Shown piece after piece: positions 7,694-13,604 of a DNA stretch of 18,209 bases (position 1 is its first letter; each line of letters starts with the position of its first letter). This DNA is from Anaerolinea thermophila (GTDB lineage: Bacteria; Chloroflexota; Anaerolineae; Anaerolineales; DRKV01). The notes under the pieces are model-generated. The model was not told the origin of the DNA. It made no database searches and worked only from the letters and a program-made list of their open reading frames with translations. Location: NCBI GenBank assembly GCA_020722405.1, contig DYKW01000014.1, forward strand, positions 1 to 18,209, written 5' to 3'. Made by a program: the position numbers and the translations under genes.

Positions 7694-7749
7694 TAGCAGG
7701 CCGAGCTCCCACGCCCGGCTATCCGGCGGCGTGGAAGCCGCCTCTGCTA
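7694..7749 (-). repeat. Palindromic element related to the 41-bp satellite unit
   Basis: Arms 7694-7714 and 7729-7749 are imperfect inverted repeats (15 of 21 positions pair) around a 14-base centre. Read on the minus strand, the element is TAGCAGAGGCGGCTTCCACG and continues CCGCCGGATAG, which closely matches the 41-bp unit in the array at 18001-18209 (TAGCAGCAGAGGCGGCTCCC, then ATGCCGCCGGATAG). It is thus a solitary, inverted relative of the right-end satellite. Confidence 0.7.
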
Positions 7750-7878
7750 GACGTTTATTCTCCGCACATCCCGATAAGGCTTCTGGTATGATTCCCTGAT
7801 TTTAAGAAAGCCCTGGCCTCATTTTGTGTACCTCCTCAAAAGTTATCGCACAAATGGTAAAATAGAACGTAATGGCTT

Positions 7879-8859
7879 ATGAATAAAACTAATAACGTCG
7901 TCCTTCCCCCCCGTCCAATTCCTGCCCTGTTAGCTGGCTTTGATATTCTATCAACGCATCTGGAACTTCTCCTATTTCCCATTATCCTGGATTTATGGCT
8001 ATGGTTGGGACCGCACATGCGTTTGGATACCTTGTTGATGCCAATTTTTGAGCAGTTCCAACCTGCTTTGCAAACCTACGTTGGAGATCAACCGGAGAGT
8101 CTCACAGTTGTTACACAAGCCTGGCAAGAACTCTTGCCGCGCATGAACTTGTTTTCGGTTTTGCGTACCTACCCGGTAGGTGTGCCCAGCCTGATGTATA
8201 CGCGCTTGCCAGTTCTGGCTCCTTGGACGCCACTGCCCGAAATTCAGGTGGGTTCTTGGGGAACAACCTTTTTATTTTGGCTACTGAATACACTGTTGGG
8301 CATTTTTCTAGGAGCAGGTTTCTTTTTGTTGTCGGCGCAAGCGATAAAGGGGATGCCTCTCCCTTTTAGACTGACCGTTAAATCCTGGGTACAATCCAGC
8401 CTGCAGACCTTTGGGTTGGCCCTGGTTTGGATGGTTGGTAGCCTGTTTGTGATATTCCCGCTAAGCCTGACCAGTATGATTTCAGGTGACGGAGGCATCT
8501 TTTTCCTCTGCGCAGGTATTTTGCTAGTATGGTTTCTCTTGCCATTTGTATTTTCCCCCCATGGTATTTTCATGAATGCACTACCATTTTGGCGTGCAAT
8601 TTTGTATAGCACCTATATCGTGCGGCGGAGCCTACCATCGACCAGCCTGTTTATTCTAGCCGCCCTCATTACAAGTGGGGGGCTAGATGTGCTATGGCGG
8701 ATTCCATCGGAATCTTCCTGGTTTGCCTTGATTGGTATACTGGGGCATGCTGTAATTTCCACGGCATTGCTGATTGCTAGTTTTGTTTTTTTTCGCGATG
8801 CCGAGCGTTGGAGTAAGCAGGTGGATGCTGGCTTGCAGAACGACGTTCAAGCGCTGTGA
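7879..8859 (+). CDS. Unrecognised multi-pass membrane protein
   Basis: I do not recognise this 326-residue protein. It looks like an integral membrane protein with about six spans: around 25-45, 130-155, 175-200, 207-230, 250-270 and 285-305. A loop of about 80 residues (45-125) after the first span is likely on the outside or forms a re-entrant domain. The C-terminus (about 308-326) is charged. There are no Cys/His clusters or motifs that I can link to a transporter class. The ATG at 7879 has only a weak ribosome binding site (GTAATGG region), and a candidate -10 TAAAAT lies about 15 bases upstream, so the mRNA leader may be very short. It stands upstream of gyrB on the same strand but is separated by a repeat element. 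Confidence 0.75.
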   Translation: MNKTNNVVLPPRPIPALLAGFDILSTHLELLLFPIILDLWLWLGPHMRLDTLLMPIFEQFQPALQTYVGDQPESLTVVTQAWQELLPRMNLFSVLRTYPVGVPSLMYTRLPVLAPWTPLPEIQVGSWGTTFLFWLLNTLLGIFLGAGFFLLSAQAIKGMPLPFRLTVKSWVQSSLQTFGLALVWMVGSLFVIFPLSLTSMISGDGGIFFLCAGILLVWFLLPFVFSPHGIFMNALPFWRAILYSTYIVRRSLPSTSLFILAALITSGGLDVLWRIPSESSWFALIGILGHAVISTALLIASFVFFRDAERWSKQVDAGLQNDVQAL

Positions 8860-8868
8860 TCTTGTTTT

Positions 8869-8989
8869 AACTGGAGTTTGGCGGAAATTGGCGAATAACC
8901 CAATCCACAGATGGACACAGAGCGCGCAGATTTTTAAGCCATTCTCCGGCGAAGACCAATAGCGGTCAAAAAAATGCCAGAGTCCAGTT
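8869..8989. repeat. Inverted-repeat-bounded element upstream of gyrB
   Basis: AACTGGAGTTTGGC (8869-8882) and GCCAGAGTCCAGTT (8976-8989) are inverted repeats matching at 12 of 14 positions, enclosing 93 bases. The inside contains AATCCACAGATGGACACAGA (about 8902-8921) and GCGCGCAGATTTTT, words of a dispersed repeat family whose relative is at 15956-15977. It fills nearly all of the gap between the membrane-protein gene and gyrB, ending 19 bases before the gyrB Shine-Dalgarno. Confidence 0.5.
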
Positions 8990-9019
8990 GTTTTATTTTC
9001 CCTATAATGGAGGTTTTTT

Positions 9020-10939
9020 GTGACACAACGTGATTCCAGTTCCTATGAGGCGAAAGATATTCAAGTTCTGGAAGGCCTGGAGGCGGTCCGTCGCCGCCCC
9101 GGTATGTATGTTGGTGGTACGGATATCAAGGCACTTCACCACCTGGTGTATGAAGTTGTGGACAATTCGATTGACGAGGCGCTGGCTGGTTATTGTGACC
9201 AAATCGAAGTGATCATCCATCCGGATGAGAGTGTTACAGTATCTGACAATGGACGTGGTATTCCGGTTGATATTCATCCTGAAAAGAAAGTGCCCGCCTT
9301 GCAGTTGGTTATGACGACGCTGCATGCTGGCGGTAAATTTGGCGGTGGTGGGTATAAAGTTTCCGGCGGTTTACATGGTGTTGGTCTTTCGGCGGTTAAT
9401 GCGCTTTCGGAGTGGTTTGAAGTTGAAGTGCGCCGTGATGGGAAAATTCATCACCAACGCTATGAGCGTGGCCATCCAGTTGGGAAACTGGAGGTAGTTG
9501 GCAAGACGTCCGCTAAGGATACCGGCACTCGTCAAACCTTCCGCTTTGACCGAGAGATTTTCAAAGGGGATTTATCCTATCGTTTTGAGACGCTGGTGCA
9601 GCGCTTTCGCGAAATGGCCTTTGTAACGCGTGGCGTGAAAATCATCTTTTCTGATGAACGCAGTGGCAAGGAAATGACCTTCTACTTCGAAGGAGGCATC
9701 ACATCCTTTGTACGCTATCTTAATCGCAATCGCCAAGTGTTGCACCCTGTCATGCATGTGGAGAAAGAAATCGAAGGCATCACCCTGGAAGTTGCTATCC
9801 AATATACCGACTCTTACTCTGAGTCAGTGTATTCCTTTGCCAATACCATTAACACCATTGACGGTGGTACCCATTTGACCGGCTTGCGCATGGCGTTAAC
9901 GCGTACCATCAACGATTATGCCCGTCGTACCGGCTTGCTTAAAGATTCTGATTCTAATTTCTCGGGTGATGATACCCGAGAAGGACTGACCGCCATTGTC
10001 AGCGTCAAGCATCCGGATCCACAGTTTGAGAGCCAGACCAAAGTCAAGCTGATGAATGCGGAAGTGCAGACCTACACCCAGCAAGTGGTGGCGGAAGCCT
10101 TTAGCGCTTTCCTGGAAGAAACGCCTTCAGCCGGCAAAGCCATTGTTCAGAAATGTTTGACCTCAGCCCGAGCGCGTGACGCTGCCCGTAAGGCGCGTGA
10201 TCTGGTTATTAGAAAGTCAGCCTTGGAAAGTCTCACTCTGCCTGGTAAACTGGCAGATTGTTCCTCGCGCGATCCTCAGCATACGGAACTCTACATCGTT
10301 GAGGGAGATTCGGCCGGCGGTTCGGCGAAACAAGGGCGTGACCGCCATTTCCAGGCGATTTTGCCGTTACGCGGTAAAATCCTCAACACCGAGCGCGCTC
10401 GCCTTGATAAAATCCTGGCAAATAACGAAGTCAAAGCACTTATCTCGGCGCTTGGCACCGGCATTGGTGAAGGTTTTAGCCTCAGTGGCTTGCGTTATGG
10501 CCGTATCATCATCATGACCGATGCCGATGTAGACGGTAGCCATATTCGTACCTTGTTGTTGACCTTCTTCTTCCGCTACATACAACCGCTGATTGAAGAG
10601 GGGCATCTTTACATTGCACAACCACCGTTGTACCTCATTTCTTACCAGAAGAAAAAATACTACGCCTATACCGATGCTCAGAAAGATGAAATTATCACCT
10701 CGCTGGGTGCTTCTGCCGATAAAGTGCAATTGCAACGCTACAAGGGCTTGGGTGAAATGAACCCCCAACAATTGTGGGAAACCACCATGGATCCCGCAAA
10801 TCGTACGTTGTTACAAGTCACCATCGAAGACGCGGCCGATGCAGATCGCACTTTCGATATGCTTATGGGCAGTGCGGTTCCCCCGCGCCGGCGTTTTATC
10901 CAGACTCACGCCAGTGAAGTCCGCAATCTGGATATTTAA
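9020..10939 (+). CDS. gyrB: DNA gyrase subunit B
   Basis: GyrB is the ATPase subunit of DNA gyrase; with GyrA it introduces negative supercoils in the nucleoid. The 639 residues show a complete protein: the ATP-binding GHKL domain with VVDNS (N49), DNGRGIP (76-82), LHAGGKF (101-107) and GLHGVG (117-122); the transducer domain; and the TOPRIM domain with EGDSAGG (428-434) and DADVDG (501-506). QRYKGLGEMNPQQLWETTMD (572-591) and the C-terminal VRNLDI are typical of the short, insertion-free GyrB form. The distinction from ParE rests on this C-terminal segment and is strong but not absolute. The start is GTG at 9020, with GGAGG 6 bases upstream. No gyrA is in the window, so the gene stands apart from any gyrase or replication-origin cluster. 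Confidence 0.96.
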   Translation: MTQRDSSSYEAKDIQVLEGLEAVRRRPGMYVGGTDIKALHHLVYEVVDNSIDEALAGYCDQIEVIIHPDESVTVSDNGRGIPVDIHPEKKVPALQLVMTTLHAGGKFGGGGYKVSGGLHGVGLSAVNALSEWFEVEVRRDGKIHHQRYERGHPVGKLEVVGKTSAKDTGTRQTFRFDREIFKGDLSYRFETLVQRFREMAFVTRGVKIIFSDERSGKEMTFYFEGGITSFVRYLNRNRQVLHPVMHVEKEIEGITLEVAIQYTDSYSESVYSFANTINTIDGGTHLTGLRMALTRTINDYARRTGLLKDSDSNFSGDDTREGLTAIVSVKHPDPQFESQTKVKLMNAEVQTYTQQVVAEAFSAFLEETPSAGKAIVQKCLTSARARDAARKARDLVIRKSALESLTLPGKLADCSSRDPQHTELYIVEGDSAGGSAKQGRDRHFQAILPLRGKILNTERARLDKILANNEVKALISALGTGIGEGFSLSGLRYGRIIIMTDADVDGSHIRTLLLTFFFRYIQPLIEEGHLYIAQPPLYLISYQKKKYYAYTDAQKDEIITSLGASADKVQLQRYKGLGEMNPQQLWETTMDPANRTLLQVTIEDAADADRTFDMLMGSAVPPRRRFIQTHASEVRNLDI

Positions 10940-10961
10940 ACGGATTTTTCGGCGGTAAATT

Positions 10962-10998
10962 CGCAGGAAGGACAACCACGCGTGTCGTCCTTCCTGCG
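10962..10998 (+). terminator. Strong hairpin downstream of gyrB
   Basis: CGCAGGAAGGAC (10962-10973) and GTCCTTCCTGCG (10987-10998) form a perfect 12-bp stem with a 13-base loop that itself contains the palindrome CACGCGTG. It starts 23 bases after the gyrB stop. There is no T-run after it (TAGGGCC follows), so it is a terminator candidate or 3'-end stabiliser rather than a canonical intrinsic terminator. Confidence 0.5.
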
Positions 10999-11005
10999 TA
11001 GGGCC

Positions 11006-11011
11006 TATAAT
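11006..11011 (+). promoter_or_regulatory. Candidate -10 box for the 746-residue protein gene
   Basis: A perfect TATAAT lies 47 bases upstream of the GTG start at 11058, after the gyrB 3' hairpin. It would give a leader of about 40 bases holding the AAAGGAGA ribosome binding site. No good -35 hexamer is found at 16-18 bases, so this is a weak call. Confidence 0.35.
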
Positions 11012-11057
11012 TATTGAAGTCCTTCACACTTCATGCCTAGTTCAAAGGAGAGAAATA

Positions 11058-13298
11058 GTGCCAAATTTCGATAAAAAACGTTCCATACCCAGCGTGCGCC
11101 GCGATGGTCCGCCGGCGAATTTAGATCGTGCCATGCCTGCTCGACAGGTACAGCGCGTAGCCAGAAAAGAAGCGCTGCGCGATCATAAAGATGTGGGCCT
11201 CCATCAGCCGCGCCCACCGGTGCGCCCGGCCGCGCCGCCTCGCCGAGTAATGGCCCCTCGGCCGGCGGCCTCGCTAAACAGAAATCAGGCCACTTCGCCT
11301 GGGCAAGGACACAGGCAAGTTGCCCGCCCGATGGCTGCTGCCGGACTTGGGGTATTGGCGCTTAACGCGGCAGCGGCCCATCCATCTCTGACAAGTAACG
11401 TTCAATTTCTCCAAAGTTCCCTGGAACGCTTGCAAGAGACGGCCGATTTCCAGTCCATCGGACAAGATATTGACCGTTTGCAAGCAGATATTGACAATAT
11501 GATTGCCTTGCTGGAGAGTGCCCGTGAAAAGGGCTATGCTTTTCAGGCGGATATAGACGAAAGCGCCTACCAGACGGTAAGTACCTGGCAAAGCGTAATC
11601 CCACAGGTGCGCCAAAGCCTGCCGCAGCAGACGGCAATGCTGCAAGCACGTCTGAGTACGCTGTCATCTCCGGTGGCACAACTCAATGCCGTGTTGGGAA
11701 ACCCAACGGCGGCACGTGCGCGTTTGCAGCAGGTAGAGACACAAGTCAATGCCCTCATGCGTGAGACCCAAAACGCTCGAACGGCGATTGAATCTCGTTA
11801 TGCAGACGTGGTCTCCACCGTTTACACGGTGATAGAGCGCTTGAAGCAAATTCACTGGGCGTTAGACCAACGCTCCCAGGCGCGTTTCAGCCTTTCCCAG
11901 GGGGAAGACCTGGTGATAGCGGTGCCTGCCCGCTGGGATAAGGAAGGCAAGGATGACCCCGAAGGGGTTCTGTATCTCACCACCCGACGCTTGATCTTTG
12001 AACGCAAGGAAAAACTAGCCCGTAAAAAGGTGCTCTTCATTACCGTAGATTCGGAACTGGTGCAGGAAGTCTTGATTGACCAGCCGTTGGAGACGGTCAA
12101 ACAGACGCAGGCAGCCAAGAAGGGGTTGTTTGGGCATCAGGATTTTCTGGAACTCGGATTTTCAGTGCCGGCTTTGGCGAGTGTTGCCATGCACCTGGAT
12201 GGACAGTCTTCGCAGACCTGGGATATGTGGCTGCGTAAAGCCATGAGTGGTGATATCGAGAAAGAACGGGCCACTGCGGCCGGCGTTTCGTTGCATGACC
12301 TGACTCGCCCACTGACACAGGCCGATTTACTCGCTTTGCAGAGTGAAGTCAACAGTCTGCAAGATGAAATGCTGCTCAAGGGAGCACAGCACAATCTCGA
12401 AGACCTGGAAACGCGCGTAGGGGCACTCAATCGCCAATTGAGTGCGGTACGCTCACGTGGATATACGGTCGAGAAATCTCTGGAGAACGATCTGCAAGTG
12501 TTGGAAGCCCAGTGGGAGCGTGTGCGGCAGAATGCGCAGACCGTACTTGCCCAGCAAAGCGCTATCCTCTCTGAAACCGTGCAGACCATCCAGTCCGACT
12601 TGGGGCGCTTGATGGGCATGGCGAACAACCTGGTTGCGGCTCGCCCGCTGTACATGCAACTCAAATCGGCCACCGCCTCAGCGCAAGCCCAGGCAGAAGC
12701 GGCGGAAGATACCGTTTTTGCCCAGTTTGATGCTTATGATGATGAGGTCGATGCCTTGAACACTCACCTGGAGTGGGTAAATTGGATGCTGGAGGCATTG
12801 TCAATGGCTTCCTTTTCTTTGTCGGCGACGGAAAGTGGTGTTGCCGCTGTCGAAGCCGTATGGCTGCGCCCTGGCCTGGAGCCTGAAAACGGTATTTTGT
12901 TTCTCACCGATCAGCGCCTGTTATGGGAAGACCGGGTGGGTGATTTTGAACTCAAACTAGACCTCCCCCTCAGTCAGGTAGAAAGTGCCCAGACGGAACC
13001 GGAAGAAGAGGAAGACACCGATGTTTTGCACTGTACCTTAGGGGCTGATGCCCCGTTGCCTGAAGCCCGCTTCTTGTTGCAACAGCCTGTGGGTGAAGCG
13101 TGGGTGGCTATGATCAATCGGGCACGTAGCGGCGCTTATGTGGATGACCGTGCGGTACCAGTTGACGATGCCGAATTGGAGCATATTCGCAATGCGCCTA
13201 CGCAATGTCCTACCTGTGGAGCCCCGCTTTCTGCTCCCATTTTGCGCGGTCAAGTAGAAATTCATTGTGAGTATTGTGGAGTAGTGGTGCGTTGGTAG
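11058..13298 (+). CDS. Unrecognised protein: two coiled-coil + PH/GRAM-like modules and a zinc ribbon
   Basis: I cannot name this 746-residue protein. The start is GTG at 11058, with AAAGGAGA about 6 bases upstream. Residues 1-95 are basic and Pro/Arg-rich, probably disordered. Residues about 92-108 form a short hydrophobic Ala/Leu stretch, too weak to call a membrane span. Then a module appears twice: a long helical, coiled-coil part (about 115-270 and 425-580) followed by a compact beta-rich part beginning FSLS (277 and 586) with LYLTTRRLIFER / LFLTDQRLLWED, resembling bacterial PH/GRAM-like domains. The two copies align without gaps at an offset of 309 residues. The C-terminus carries CPTCG (717-721) and CEYCG (737-741), a four-cysteine zinc ribbon. 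No signal peptide is seen, so it is probably cytoplasmic or membrane-associated. It precedes a membrane Ser/Thr kinase gene; a shared role is only inferred. Confidence 0.85.
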   Translation: MPNFDKKRSIPSVRRDGPPANLDRAMPARQVQRVARKEALRDHKDVGLHQPRPPVRPAAPPRRVMAPRPAASLNRNQATSPGQGHRQVARPMAAAGLGVLALNAAAAHPSLTSNVQFLQSSLERLQETADFQSIGQDIDRLQADIDNMIALLESAREKGYAFQADIDESAYQTVSTWQSVIPQVRQSLPQQTAMLQARLSTLSSPVAQLNAVLGNPTAARARLQQVETQVNALMRETQNARTAIESRYADVVSTVYTVIERLKQIHWALDQRSQARFSLSQGEDLVIAVPARWDKEGKDDPEGVLYLTTRRLIFERKEKLARKKVLFITVDSELVQEVLIDQPLETVKQTQAAKKGLFGHQDFLELGFSVPALASVAMHLDGQSSQTWDMWLRKAMSGDIEKERATAAGVSLHDLTRPLTQADLLALQSEVNSLQDEMLLKGAQHNLEDLETRVGALNRQLSAVRSRGYTVEKSLENDLQVLEAQWERVRQNAQTVLAQQSAILSETVQTIQSDLGRLMGMANNLVAARPLYMQLKSATASAQAQAEAAEDTVFAQFDAYDDEVDALNTHLEWVNWMLEALSMASFSLSATESGVAAVEAVWLRPGLEPENGILFLTDQRLLWEDRVGDFELKLDLPLSQVESAQTEPEEEEDTDVLHCTLGADAPLPEARFLLQQPVGEAWVAMINRARSGAYVDDRAVPVDDAELEHIRNAPTQCPTCGAPLSAPILRGQVEIHCEYCGVVVRW

Positions 13299-13335
13299 TC
13301 CTGAAGTCTGAATACCAGCAACGATGATAGATTTT

Positions 13336-13375
13336 GAAACCATGCGGTGCATATTTGATTGCGTTGCATGGTTTC
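13336..13375 (+). terminator. Long hairpin after the 746-residue protein gene
   Basis: GAAACCATGC and GCATGGTTTC form a perfect 10-bp stem that continues inward by six more pairs, three of them G-U wobbles in plus-strand RNA (GGTGCA with TGCGTT), leaving an 8-base loop. The wobbles would be C-A mismatches on the other strand, so the structure fits plus-strand RNA. It starts 37 bases after the stop codon. It has no T-run; it may be a terminator or a 3'-end stabiliser. Confidence 0.5.
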
Positions 13376-13417
13376 GTTGCAATTTAACCGTGCATGATAG
13401 CCATTCCTGTAGTAAAC

Positions 13418-13446
13418 TTGTAGGCAGCGTGTATCCTCTCAATAAT
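13418..13446 (+). promoter_or_regulatory. Candidate promoter of the Ser/Thr kinase gene
   Basis: TTGTAG (13418-13423) and AATAAT (13441-13446) are separated by 17 bases. The -10 matches the consensus at 5 of 6 positions, the -35 only at its TTG. Transcription would begin near 13453, at the foot of the hairpin at 13451-13482, leaving a leader of about 150 bases. Confidence 0.35.
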
Positions 13447-13450
13447 TTGG

Positions 13451-13482
13451 GGCGTCTTAGCGTTTTTTATCACTGAGGCGCC
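13451..13482 (+). promoter_or_regulatory. Leader hairpin upstream of the kinase gene
   Basis: GGCGTCTTAG (13451-13460) and CTGAGGCGCC (13473-13482) pair over all 10 positions if two G-U wobbles are allowed in plus-strand RNA, with a 12-base loop that includes TTTTTT. It is followed by CAAAATACG... no wait-free T-run, so it does not look like a terminator. It would lie at the 5' end of the kinase mRNA if the candidate promoter at 13418-13446 is right. Confidence 0.35.
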
Positions 13483-13604
13483 AAAATACGTGGTGAATTT
13501 TTTGTTGCACCCGATGGTTTATTCTTGTCTTTTTGAGAAGATACCAGTTTCAATCTTTGCCGGTGCAAGGATTTCGCCAATCCCTAAAGGAGTACCGTGA
13601 CCTT

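Larger units (their letters stand above)
7021..7878. other. Long intergenic region with no supported gene
   Basis: The part near 7021-7200 is the livJ leader and an AT-rich stretch (CTTATATAAAG around 7165-7175). The rest holds two palindromic repeat elements (7538-7608 and 7694-7749, described separately). Open frames at 7197-7502 and 7337-7519 have no recognisable domain and no ribosome binding site and are not called. TAAAAT at 7858-7863 is a possible -10 for the downstream membrane-protein gene, but no convincing -35 accompanies it. Confidence 0.6.
13299..13604 (+). other. Intergenic region before the kinase gene
   Basis: This stretch holds the 3' hairpin of the preceding gene, a weak promoter candidate and a leader hairpin, all listed separately. 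An in-frame TTG at 13533 would extend the kinase by 24 residues, but it has no ribosome binding site and the added residues do not resemble a kinase N-terminus. Confidence 0.5.

Noticed and set aside
9003..9008. Perfect TATAAT just before gyrB
   Set aside because: A start site 7 bases downstream would cut off the GGAGG at 9009-9013, and no -35 is found at the right distance; probably chance in an AT-rich stretch.
13533..13604. TTG start extending the kinase by 24 residues
   Set aside because: No Shine-Dalgarno; the ATG at 13605 has GGAG upstream and starts right before the kinase domain.
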